Of a DNA stretch of 7,516 nt, positions 1 through 6,731 are shown one piece after another. Location: positions 1 to 7,516 of the forward strand of contig NVVG01000069.1 of assembly GCA_002402125.1 (NCBI GenBank), read 5' to 3'. Origin of the DNA: Moraxellaceae bacterium. GTDB lineage: Bacteria > Pseudomonadota > Gammaproteobacteria > Pseudomonadales > Ketobacteraceae. The notes beneath the pieces are model-generated. The model had not been told where the DNA came from, made no database searches, and worked only from the letters and a program-made list of their open reading frames with translations. Made by a program: the position numbers and the translations under genes. Every line of letters starts with the position of its first letter. Within the stretch, counting starts at the first letter, position 1.

Positions 1-24
1 CTTGCGTATCGTTCATAGTCTGGT

Positions 25-174
25 TCAGTCGTTAATCAACAAAATTGAAGTTAGATTTTTGCTATTTATTCTGTCTAACCTGCCGTTACTTGTTTTAACA
101 TGGAATGCAGCATTGTTTTTGGCTAAATAAGCAAGGTCAGCTACAGCGTTCTCGAAGTCTTTATCTGTATACAT
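25..174 (-). CDS. possible small protein of unknown function, 49 aa
   Basis: An ATG-started reading frame of 49 codons, absent from any family I recognise. It begins MYTDKDFENAVADLAYLAKN and ends in SILLIND before TGA. The first 25 residues are alanine-rich and could form an amphipathic helix; there is no signal peptide, cysteine cluster or membrane segment. An in-frame TAA lies four codons upstream of the ATG, so this is the first possible start. Against it, no Shine-Dalgarno sequence is visible. Another ATG on the same strand (bases 16-14, reading MNDTQ and running off the edge) lies 8 bases downstream, so this could be the first of two minus-strand genes, or chance. It would be divergent from the carboxylase operon. 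Confidence 0.3.
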   Translation of the reverse strand: MYTDKDFENAVADLAYLAKNNAAFHVKTSNGRLDRINSKNLTSILLIND

Positions 175-410
175 GGAGTGTTTTTACGGATTTCGGTTAA
201 CTGCTGGCCTAATTTAAATAGGAAGGGCTTTCTGGCTTGAATTGATGCCTTTGGTTACAAAATTACGGTGCTCGACCTATTTTCTACGTGACAAATGGGT
301 CACAAATCAGTACCTTTGCGGCGCACCATTTTGTCATTGCCGCGCCCCTATTTGGCGCCGTAATCACCCTTGTAGTCATGCTATCAGATAGACAAAGAGA
401 CAGAGCGCTT
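175..410. other. intergenic leader upstream of the carboxylase operon
   Basis: No gene is supported here. The plus-strand carboxyltransferase frame stays open back to a GTG at 288, but the extra 41 codons read as a hydrophobic stretch unlike the soluble carboxyltransferase family and have no ribosome binding site at 288 or at the ATG at 378. I treat it as untranslated leader. It contains a GTGAC-N6-GTCAC dyad at 288-303 and GC-rich complementary segments between 316 and 363. The promoter of the operon should lie in or just left of this stretch. I found no pair of -35 and -10 boxes good enough to call; TTGAAT at 237 followed by CAAAAT at 258 is the nearest, with a short 15-base spacer. Confidence 0.5.
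288..303. promoter_or_regulatory. candidate operator dyad GTGAC-N6-GTCAC
   Basis: A perfect 5-base inverted repeat with a 6-base spacer (GTGACAAATGGGTCAC), about 107 bases before the chosen start of the carboxyltransferase gene. It resembles a binding site for a dimeric regulator. It is not a CRP site, because the TGTGA/TCACA half-sites would be 8 rather than 6 bases apart. I cannot name a cognate regulator. A short dyad like this can occur by chance. Confidence 0.3.
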
Positions 411-2138
411 ATGGGTACCAACAATAAAGTCATTCCATCTCTGGACAATCCGTTCCAAGAGCCAGAATCGGTAGAATTTAAAATTCCAGGGGAGATAACC
501 CGTACCCCTGGAGCATATGAAGAAGCCTTAGCCGCGGGGCACGACCTGATGCTGCGGCCCCAAACCTCCGCTGGTGTGGTTGCTATCGAAAGGCAGCACC
601 GCAAGAAGCGTATGACCGTTTGGGAGCGAATTAGAGTCCTGACGGACAAAGAGCCTATTGTACTCTATCAAAACTGGGGTAAAAACCTCGATGGAGCTTC
701 TCTAGTTACCGCTATCGTCGATATCGATGGACGTGATGTTGCGCTATATGGCCATGATTTCACCGTGCGAGCCGGTTCTATGGATGCGACCAACGGCCGT
801 AAGCTTGCCAATCTCATTAAATTGGCTGGAGAGCGCGGGATTCCCTTGGTTGGGCTTAACGACAGTGCCGGCGCTTATGTGCCTGCCGGTGTGGGTGGCC
901 TAGATGGCTACGCAGAAGCATTCACCGCCCTGCGTAAGGTTAGTGGTGTTGTCCCCAGCATCATGTGTATGTTTGGCTATAATGCCGGTGGTGGGGCCTA
1001 CCTGCCGCGTCAAGGCAGCTTTATTATTCAACCACTGGACACCTTTTTTGGTTTGACAGGGCCTGGTGTTGTTAAGTCGGTCCTGGGTGAAGACGTTACT
1101 GCCGATGAATTAGGTGGGCCTCGTGTTCACAGTCAATCGGGTGTGGCAGATTTTGTGGTGCCCGATGAAGTCAGTGCGCTACGCAAGGTGAAGGAAATAT
1201 TAGCCTATATTCCCGATAACAATTCTACCGCCGCGCCCTTTCTTGAAACATCCGACCCGATCGACCGTAAAACCTGGGATGCGGATATCTTATTGAAAAA
1301 AGCCTTTAACTCACCTACTGGATTTAATACGCCGTTAGATATCCGTGTATTAATCCAGCAGATATGTGATCACGGTGATTTCTTTGAAATGCAAGAAACC
1401 CGTGCGCAAAATACCGTGTGTGCATTTGGTCGCCTGGGTGGCAATGTGGTGGGTTTTGTTGCCAATAACAGTGCGGTTGCCTCCGGTCAGATAGATTGTG
1501 ATGCGGCATCAAAAAATGCCCGTTTTATCCGTTTTTGTAACCTCTATAATATTCCAGTGGTATTCATTGAAGATACCACCGGTTTCTTGCCAGGTTCGGA
1601 GCAGGAAAGTCGTGGCATCGTACAAGCCGGGCGTTCCATGTTGGATGCGATCATTGATTTGCGTACCCCACGTATGTTGTTAATTGTGCGCAACGCATAC
1701 GGCGGTGCTTACGCTGCGTTTAACAGTTATGCCACCGGTGCTGATGTAGTGATGGCGTTGCCTACAACCCGCCTTGCGGTAATGGGGCCTGCCGGTAAAG
1801 AGTTTGTCTATAAGAAAGAGCTACGCGCCATCCGCGCGGCGTTGACTGCTCGTATTACCGAACAAACCAATACCCTGATCGAAGGTGGTATGCCTGCGGA
1901 AACCGCCAAGAAGCAAGCCGAAGCGGATGTGGATGCCTGGCAGAAAGAGCAAGAAGGCATTTTGGGGTCGCGTTATGAAGCCGCGATCATGAATCCTAAA
2001 GAAGCTTTGAGTTTAGGTTCTATTTCCCATTTGGTGATGCCAATGGATTTGCGTAGCAGTCTGGGTAATCACTTAGAGTTTCTATTGCGGACCTATAAAG
2101 TAGGCCCAATGACAACCGTACAGCGTGAATTTCACTAA
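411..2138 (+). CDS. biotin-dependent acyl-CoA carboxylase, carboxyltransferase (beta) subunit
   Basis: Transfers the carboxyl group from carboxybiotin to an acyl-CoA in the cytoplasm; the partner is the biotin carboxylase/carrier protein encoded immediately downstream. The 575 residues contain the two crotonase-like halves of the family. The N-terminal half (about 60-300) has [11 protein letters not shown], the oxyanion loop [11 protein letters not shown] (189-198), [21 protein letters not shown] and SGVADFVV. The C-terminal half (about 310-560) has [13 protein letters not shown] (387-399) and [11 protein letters not shown] with glycines 431-432, then [10 protein letters not shown] and [16 protein letters not shown]. 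Length and order match propionyl/acetyl-CoA carboxylase beta chains. Residue 435, where propionyl/acetyl-CoA enzymes of actinobacteria have the selectivity aspartate, is alanine, so the substrate is not predictable. The start at ATG 411 is preferred over GTG 288 because upstream codons are hydrophobic and leader-like; its ribosome site is weak (GAG at 403-405). Family assignment is sure; substrate is not. Confidence 0.93.
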   Translation: MGTNNKVIPSLDNPFQEPESVEFKIPGEITRTPGAYEEALAAGHDLMLRPQTSAGVVAIERQHRKKRMTVWERIRVLTDKEPIVLYQNWGKNLDGASLVTAIVDIDGRDVALYGHDFTVRAGSMDATNGRKLANLIKLAGERGIPLVGLNDSAGAYVPAGVGGLDGYAEAFTALRKVSGVVPSIMCMFGYNAGGGAYLPRQGSFIIQPLDTFFGLTGPGVVKSVLGEDVTADELGGPRVHSQSGVADFVVPDEVSALRKVKEILAYIPDNNSTAAPFLETSDPIDRKTWDADILLKKAFNSPTGFNTPLDIRVLIQQICDHGDFFEMQETRAQNTVCAFGRLGGNVVGFVANNSAVASGQIDCDAASKNARFIRFCNLYNIPVVFIEDTTGFLPGSEQESRGIVQAGRSMLDAIIDLRTPRMLLIVRNAYGGAYAAFNSYATGADVVMALPTTRLAVMGPAGKEFVYKKELRAIRAALTARITEQTNTLIEGGMPAETAKKQAEADVDAWQKEQEGILGSRYEAAIMNPKEALSLGSISHLVMPMDLRSSLGNHLEFLLRTYKVGPMTTVQREFH

Positions 2139-2143
2139 GAGGT
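2137..2143 (+). promoter_or_regulatory. ribosome binding site for the biotin carboxylase gene, overlapping the upstream stop
   Basis: AAGAGGT lies 7 bases before the GTG start at 2151 and includes the last two bases of the carboxyltransferase TAA. This supports the GTG start, a single transcript and probable translational coupling that would keep the two subunits in proportion. Confidence 0.75.
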
Positions 2144-2150
2144 TAGATAC

Positions 2151-5033
2151 GTGGATAAGCAAACGAATTTATATTTGAATAACCCTTTGGTGAATAAAGA
2201 TCGTCGTCGAAATGACGGCGAAAGCGCCTGGGTGCAGCAGTTTGATTGTACCGACATGCGACCATTGATTATTTGCCGTGGTCCTATTCGTAAAGAAGTG
2301 ATGGATGTTTGGGAAGAGATGGGCATTACCTATTATGGTATCTTGCTGTCTGAAAAGGATTCGATTACCTACAACAATGCGCTGGCCCCCGAGTTGCGCC
2401 AGTTAACGGACCCTAATCGAGTACACCGTGTGCCCGATTATACCGGTGCGGATAAAGTAGAGCGTACCCAGCGGATTCAGCAAATCATTTCCATCGCAAA
2501 AGATAATGGTTATAACTGTGTATTTGCTGGTTATGGTTTTATGGCGGAGGAAGAAGAGCTGGTTCGTTCCTTTGAAGAAGCCGGACTTACTTTCGTGGGA
2601 CCTTGCTCGCAGACAGTGCGTTGTGCAGGTGCAAAGGATGAAGCCAAGCGTACCGCGCTAGAATGTAACGTGAGTGTGACGCCTGGTGTCGATAACTTAA
2701 CCGCAATAACCTTGGTTAAAAAAGTTAAGGATCTTGCGGGCCTGAAAGCGGTAGCCAAAGAAAATGATCTGGTTGTTGCTGAAGAAGCCTATGCAGCAGA
2801 AAAATTAGAAGATGTCGCCGATGATGTGTTGTTTGCAGCCTATCGCAAAGGCATTGATCTGATTTCGGTGGAAGAGATTTCTGCAGAGCTTAAGATTCAA
2901 GTGGCTGCGACATTTAGACGCTTTCCAGAAAATCGCATGCGCTTAAAAGCGATTGGTGGTGGCGGTGGTAAAGGGCAGCGTATCTTAAAGGCACCAACGT
3001 CTTACGAAGGTGACCTAGAAGCTCGCATCGCTGAAGCTTCTGAAAAAGCGCCGGAGTTACTCATTGAGATTCTTAATGAAGTAAAAACCAATGGTGTTGG
3101 TGATAACAAGAATATCTTGGTAGAGCTAAATATCGAAACTACCCGTCACCAAGAAATCCAAGTGATTGGTAATGGCGAATGGTGTATGACGTTGGGGGCG
3201 CGTGATTGCTCTTTGCAGATGCATGAGCAGAAGTTGCTTGAAGTATCCCAAACGATAGAAGCATTGACTGCTTCTATCGAGCGAGCAGAGGTTGCTGGCA
3301 AAAAAGAAGAAGCCGCGTCGTTAAAAATAGATTTGGACATCCTAATTCGGATGGAAGATGAGTCTGAACGGTTTGGTTTGGCGGTTGGCTTGGATTCAGT
3401 ATCCACTTTTGAATGTATTGTGGATAAAGAATCACACTTCTTTATGGAAATGAATACCCGAATCCAGGTAGAGCATCGTGTCTCTGAATTATGCTACGCG
3501 TTAAAATTCAGTAACCCTGACGATGCCGATGACTTTTTTATGGTGGATTCGTTAGTAGAGGCGATGACTTTAATCGCCAAGTTTAAAAAGGCATTGCCAA
3601 AACCTGAGCGAATTCCTCGTGAGCATGCATCGGTAGAGGCGCGTTTGAATGCAACTAACCGTGCGCTTAAGCCCCATGCGGGTGGTGTTATTAACTTCTG
3701 GTCAAATCCTCGTGAAGGTGAGATTCGTGATGATCAGGGTATCTCGTTAAGAAATCCTGATAGTGGACGTTTTATTAAATACCACCTGGCGGGTGCTTAC
3801 GATTCTAACATCGCATTATTGCTTACCACCGGTGACAATCGTTGTGACAGTTACATTAAGTTGTCGGAAGTATTGCGACGAACAAAGTTAACCGGCGATA
3901 ACCTGGCAACTAACCTTGCCTTCCACTATGGCTTGGTGCATTGGTTTTTGGCAGAAAATGTCAATGCTAAATCAACCACTGGTTTTATCATGCCTTACCT
4001 GACCATGGTGGGTTTGCTGAAGAAAGAAGCTAACGAGTTTTCGCCAAACTATGCGTTTAAAGAGCTGATTTCAGTTTATAAGAATCGAATTGCGGCAGCT
4101 CATGGCGATGATGAATCTCTCGCCGATGCGATGGCGGGCATCGAGAACGCATTGGCGCGCAAGACAAGTTTGTTATTGCGCCCGATGGAAAGTCTGTTGG
4201 CAGAACCGCATGATTTATCCGGTTGGTTAAGTTTGAATAAAGCCAATGTCCGTTTTAAAGGTGATGATGTTGAGTGGTTAAAGAATCCAATCGAAGTGCT
4301 GGATGAAACCTATCACTTTCTTAACATGGATTATCGCGAAGATTTACCAGCGGCAGAATCGATTTGGAAGCATGATAATGATGTGCTGCAAAGTGCCTTG
4401 TCTTTCTACGCCACGGTTAAACAGAGTTTGGGTGTTGATGATTATCCTAAATTATCCGCATTGTTGAATGAGGATGCCCCGCAAGGTGATTATGACGCGG
4501 CTACTTGGACAAAAATCCAGGCGGCACATATGGGGTATCAATCTGGCCTTGAGCTGTTTAGTGTATTGCCGAAGATGGCTCAAAATGCCTTGTATTATGA
4601 GTTGTCGGTCAATCCTGATTTAACCATCACTATTCCTTCTCGATTAATGGATACTGATTTACAAGCGGACATGCAAAAAGTGCTAGTGCCACCACCGGCC
4701 ACCAAGGCTGATGAATTGGTTGCTGTCTGTGGCGGTATGTTCTACTGCCGTGAGGCTCCAGGCATGGCAAAATTTGTCGAGCAGGGCAGTCATGTAGAGG
4801 CCGGGGATCCTATTTATATCATTGAAGTTATGAAGATGTTTAATAAGATCTACGCGCCTTTTGCTTGCACTATCGATGAAGTGCTAATGGAAAATATGGA
4901 CGGCGCCATTGTAAAAGAAGGGCTTCCACTGTTTAAGGTGACACCCGATGAGATTGTTATCGAGGAAGATCCTGCGGTGGTGGCTAAGCGTCGTAAAGCA
5001 CGCACGCAAGAGTTGTTGAACGGACTGACCTAA
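2151..5033 (+). CDS. divergent biotin carboxylase fused to biotin carboxyl carrier domain, 960 aa
   Basis: Carboxylates its own biotin using ATP and bicarbonate, for transfer by the upstream carboxyltransferase. Biotin carboxylase N-domain: about 37-165 (GYGF 127-130, GP 150-151). ATP-grasp: about 166-480, with glycine loop IGGGGGKGQ (268-276), RHQEIQV (332-338), RDCSLQ and K361, E421, E433, N435, R437, E441 in EMNTRIQVEH. C-domain: about 490-625 (VEARLN, R498; YDSNIALLL). A roughly 225-residue middle region, mostly helical by eye, matches nothing I know. The biotinyl domain is about 853-930 after a PPPATK linker, with EVMKM and biotin-accepting K895. Odd points: the usual NRGEIA motif is CRGPIR (42-47), HPGYGF is FAGYGF, RRHQK is MHEQK, and relative to E. 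coli AccC there are about 60 extra residues before the glycine loop and about 22 after K361. Catalytic residues are kept, so it is probably active. Acetyl-, propionyl- or another acyl-CoA are all possible substrates. Confidence 0.9.
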   Translation: MDKQTNLYLNNPLVNKDRRRNDGESAWVQQFDCTDMRPLIICRGPIRKEVMDVWEEMGITYYGILLSEKDSITYNNALAPELRQLTDPNRVHRVPDYTGADKVERTQRIQQIISIAKDNGYNCVFAGYGFMAEEEELVRSFEEAGLTFVGPCSQTVRCAGAKDEAKRTALECNVSVTPGVDNLTAITLVKKVKDLAGLKAVAKENDLVVAEEAYAAEKLEDVADDVLFAAYRKGIDLISVEEISAELKIQVAATFRRFPENRMRLKAIGGGGGKGQRILKAPTSYEGDLEARIAEASEKAPELLIEILNEVKTNGVGDNKNILVELNIETTRHQEIQVIGNGEWCMTLGARDCSLQMHEQKLLEVSQTIEALTASIERAEVAGKKEEAASLKIDLDILIRMEDESERFGLAVGLDSVSTFECIVDKESHFFMEMNTRIQVEHRVSELCYALKFSNPDDADDFFMVDSLVEAMTLIAKFKKALPKPERIPREHASVEARLNATNRALKPHAGGVINFWSNPREGEIRDDQGISLRNPDSGRFIKYHLAGAYDSNIALLLTTGDNRCDSYIKLSEVLRRTKLTGDNLATNLAFHYGLVHWFLAENVNAKSTTGFIMPYLTMVGLLKKEANEFSPNYAFKELISVYKNRIAAAHGDDESLADAMAGIENALARKTSLLLRPMESLLAEPHDLSGWLSLNKANVRFKGDDVEWLKNPIEVLDETYHFLNMDYREDLPAAESIWKHDNDVLQSALSFYATVKQSLGVDDYPKLSALLNEDAPQGDYDAATWTKIQAAHMGYQSGLELFSVLPKMAQNALYYELSVNPDLTITIPSRLMDTDLQADMQKVLVPPPATKADELVAVCGGMFYCREAPGMAKFVEQGSHVEAGDPIYIIEVMKMFNKIYAPFACTIDEVLMENMDGAIVKEGLPLFKVTPDEIVIEEDPAVVAKRRKARTQELLNGLT

Positions 5034-5054
5034 CAAGCAGCGAATTTAACACTG

Positions 5055-5090
5055 AACCACTCAAATGTTTATCGTTTGAGTGGTTTTTTT
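5055..5090 (+). terminator. strong Rho-independent terminator after the carboxylase operon
   Basis: Left arm AACCACTCAAA (5055-5065) pairs perfectly with TTTGAGTGGTT (5075-5085). The stem can extend inward by a U·G and a G-C pair to a 5-base loop (TTTAT). A run of seven T (5084-5090) follows. It lies 21 bases after the biotin carboxylase stop and ends only 15 bases before the start codon of the thioesterase gene, so it may also act as a leader attenuator for that gene. Confidence 0.9.
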
Positions 5091-5105
5091 ATGGGGTCAT
5101 ATTTA

Positions 5106-5564
5106 ATGAGTAATATCGATATTGTAAGAACGATGCTGCAAGAACAGGTGCCGTTACTAAAACACCTGGGAATCAGCGTTTCAGATTATGGTGATTTGCG
5201 AGCTGTTGTTGAGGCGCCGCTAGCGCCTAATATAAATACCCATGGCACCGCTTTTGCGGGTAGTTTGTATTGTGTGGGAGCGATGACCGGTTGGAGTTTG
5301 GTGCATTTGTCGTTGATGGATGCAGGGCATCAGCCCAGTGTGGTATTAGCCAGCGCTGAGATAACGTATAAGCGGCCTGTGACTCATGGGATCAAAGCGA
5401 CAACAAGTATCGACAGACCTACCTTTGAAGCGTTCCTGGAGGACTTTGAGAGTAAGGGCAAGGCTCGGCTAACGGCAGATGTCTCCATTCACTGTGAGGG
5501 TAAAGAAGCGGTGAAAATGACGGCGCAGTATGTAGCATTTAATTCCCCCGCAAGCAAAGCATAA
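5106..5564 (+). CDS. YiiD C-terminal-type hot-dog thioesterase
   Basis: A single hot-dog domain protein of 152 residues, like the stand-alone version of the YiiD C-terminal putative thioesterase family; such proteins are expected to hydrolyse acyl-CoA or acyl-carrier thioesters, but the substrate is unproven. The family signature is visible at 42-55 (NINTHGTAFAGSLY), followed by a helix GAMTGWSLVHLSLM, then SAEITYKRPVTHGI (83-96) and a final strand VKMTAQYVAF. There is no acetyltransferase domain. The ATG at 5106 is chosen because GGGG at 5093-5096 is 9 bases upstream and the length fits the family; the frame stays open to a TTG at 5076, but that start lies inside the terminator stem. There is no space for its own promoter after the terminator, so expression needs read-through or a promoter before 5055. 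Its position after acyl-CoA carboxylase genes is suggestive but not proof of a shared pathway. Confidence 0.8.
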   Translation: MSNIDIVRTMLQEQVPLLKHLGISVSDYGDLRAVVEAPLAPNINTHGTAFAGSLYCVGAMTGWSLVHLSLMDAGHQPSVVLASAEITYKRPVTHGIKATTSIDRPTFEAFLEDFESKGKARLTADVSIHCEGKEAVKMTAQYVAFNSPASKA

Positions 5565-5604
5565 GCGCTAAAGATCTGGTAATGGTTTGTTGATAGTCGC
5601 TCCG

Positions 5605-5644
5605 TTGTCGGCGCTAACAGCTACTTACGCGCTTTTGCCGACAA
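5605..5644. terminator. weak possible terminator hairpin at the convergent gene ends
   Basis: TTGTCGGC (5605-5612) and GCCGACAA (5637-5644) form a perfect 8-base inverted repeat with a 24-base loop, followed on the + strand by TTTT (5645-5648). It could end transcripts of the thioesterase gene, although the right arm lies inside the last codons of the iminopeptidase gene. On the minus strand no T-tract follows. The long loop and short tail make it a poor match to an intrinsic terminator. Confidence 0.3.
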
Positions 5645-6584
5645 TTTTAGCCATCGAATCGGTGGCTCTTACTAGGGCGTCGACAATGCCTGCTTCACTG
5701 CTGGCATGACCTGCGTCACGAATTATTTGAAGTTCGGACTCATTCCAATGGTTGTGTAGCGACATGGCATTTTCGAGTGGGCATACCATATCGTAGCGGC
5801 CATGGATGATGATGCCTGGAATGTGGGTAATTAACCCCATGTTATCGAGAACCTGGTTTTCTTCGATAAAGGCTTTGTTGGAGAAGTAATGCACCTCCAT
5901 GCGGGCCATACTAAGTGCGGTGTGCGGCTCAGCAAAGTGGTCCATGACGGTGATGTTGGGCCGTAGTGTGGCGCAGTGGCCTTCCCAGGCAGACCAAGCC
6001 TTTGCTGCCGCCATGCGAGCCAATTCGTTATTGCCGGCTAATATTTTCTGATAAGCGCTAAGTATATTGTTTCGCTCGCTAGCGGGGATTAATTTAATAA
6101 ATTCTTCCCAGGCGTCTGGGAATATGCGGTTGGCCCCATCTTTGTATAGCCAATCTAGGTCACGTTGGCGAGCCAGGAATACCCCACGTAAAATCATCGC
6201 GCTGACATTTGCCGGGTATTTTTGTGCGTAGATGAGTGCCAATGTTGTGCCCCAGGAGCCGCCAAATAACACCAAAGACTCTATGTCGAGTTCAACCCTA
6301 ATTCGCTCGATGTCCTCTACCAAATCATGGGTAGTATTGTTTTCGACGCTAGCATGGGGCGTTGAGCGACCGCATCCTCGTTGATCAAAAAGAATGATAC
6401 GGTATTTCTCCGGATCAAAAAACCGCCGATGAAACGGCTCGCACGCAGACCCTGGGCCACCATGGAGGAATAATATGGGGATGCCGTCTTTATTCCCTGA
6501 TTCTTCGATATGGAGCACATGATTTGAACTAGTTTCAAAGCGTTGTTCTCTATATGGTTTAATATCTGGGTATAAAATCATCAT
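5625..6584 (-). CDS. pip: proline iminopeptidase (prolyl aminopeptidase)
   Basis: Cytoplasmic alpha/beta-hydrolase of peptidase family S33 that removes N-terminal proline from peptides. The 319 residues match the usual length of about 315-320. The oxyanion loop HGGPG is at 41-45, FDQRGCGRS at 66-74, and the nucleophile S110 sits in GGSWG. The acid D265 (HGRYDMVCP) and H293 (DAGHASSE) complete the triad, and the cap domain between about 140 and 235 contains WSAWEGHCATL (197-207). No signal peptide. Two adjacent ATG codons (6584 and 6581) begin the frame; only a distant AGGT is upstream, so either may be used. Divergently arranged with dtd, a pairing I recall from Pseudomonas genomes. Convergent with the thioesterase gene, 60 bases apart. 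Confidence 0.93.
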   Translation of the reverse strand: MMILYPDIKPYREQRFETSSNHVLHIEESGNKDGIPILFLHGGPGSACEPFHRRFFDPEKYRIILFDQRGCGRSTPHASVENNTTHDLVEDIERIRVELDIESLVLFGGSWGTTLALIYAQKYPANVSAMILRGVFLARQRDLDWLYKDGANRIFPDAWEEFIKLIPASERNNILSAYQKILAGNNELARMAAAKAWSAWEGHCATLRPNITVMDHFAEPHTALSMARMEVHYFSNKAFIEENQVLDNMGLITHIPGIIIHGRYDMVCPLENAMSLHNHWNESELQIIRDAGHASSEAGIVDALVRATDSMAKIVGKSA

Positions 6585-6627
6585 GGCGCGGGGTTACCTG
6601 ACGTGAGATAAAGTAAAAGGGCTTCTA

Positions 6628-6654
6628 CTACTGTTAGAGTACTCTTAAAAGTAG
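6628..6654. promoter_or_regulatory. imperfect palindrome between divergent pip and dtd
   Basis: CTACT-N3-AGAGTACTCT-N4-AGTAG: a perfect 10-base palindrome (6636-6645) flanked by a second pair of complementary 5-mers at nearly equal distance. It lies 44 bases before the pip start and 78 bases before the dtd start. Such symmetry in a 147-base divergent intergenic region suggests a regulator site or overlapping promoters. A poor candidate promoter for pip (CTGACT, 18 bases, TACTCT on the minus strand) would overlap the palindrome. For dtd, only a -10-like TATAAA (6706-6711) is visible. Confidence 0.35.
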
Positions 6655-6731
6655 CTTAAAGTCAGCACTTTGGCGATGTCTCGGTGATGATTTGGGACAT
6701 CTATTTATAAAGTTTTTATTAAGGGGCGAGA

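Noticed and set aside
234..248. Sigma-54 promoter-like TGGC...TGC
   Set aside because: The GG and GC elements are separated by 11 rather than 10 bases and other consensus positions do not match.
287..304. CRP binding site (TGTGA...TCACA)
   Set aside because: Half-sites CGTGA and TCACA are 8 bases apart rather than 6, and the left one has a mismatch.
288..410. N-terminal extension of the carboxyltransferase from the GTG at 288, giving a membrane-like segment
   Set aside because: No ribosome site at 288 or 378, and a hydrophobic N-terminus does not fit a cytoplasmic carboxyltransferase; the family-like sequence begins after the ATG at 411.
284..649. Minus-strand frame of 121 codons opposite the carboxyltransferase start, and similar frames at 1324-1512, 2135-2326, 2531-2758, 3146-3406 and 6317-6538, plus a + frame at 1498-1683
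   Set aside because: All lie within strongly supported genes in other frames, have serine/arginine/proline-rich shadow composition and show no family motif.
5076..5105. Thioesterase start at TTG 5076 or ATG 5091
   Set aside because: 5076 lies inside the terminator stem, and the ATG at 5091 immediately follows the T-tract with no ribosome site; 5106 has GGGG at proper distance and gives the usual family length.
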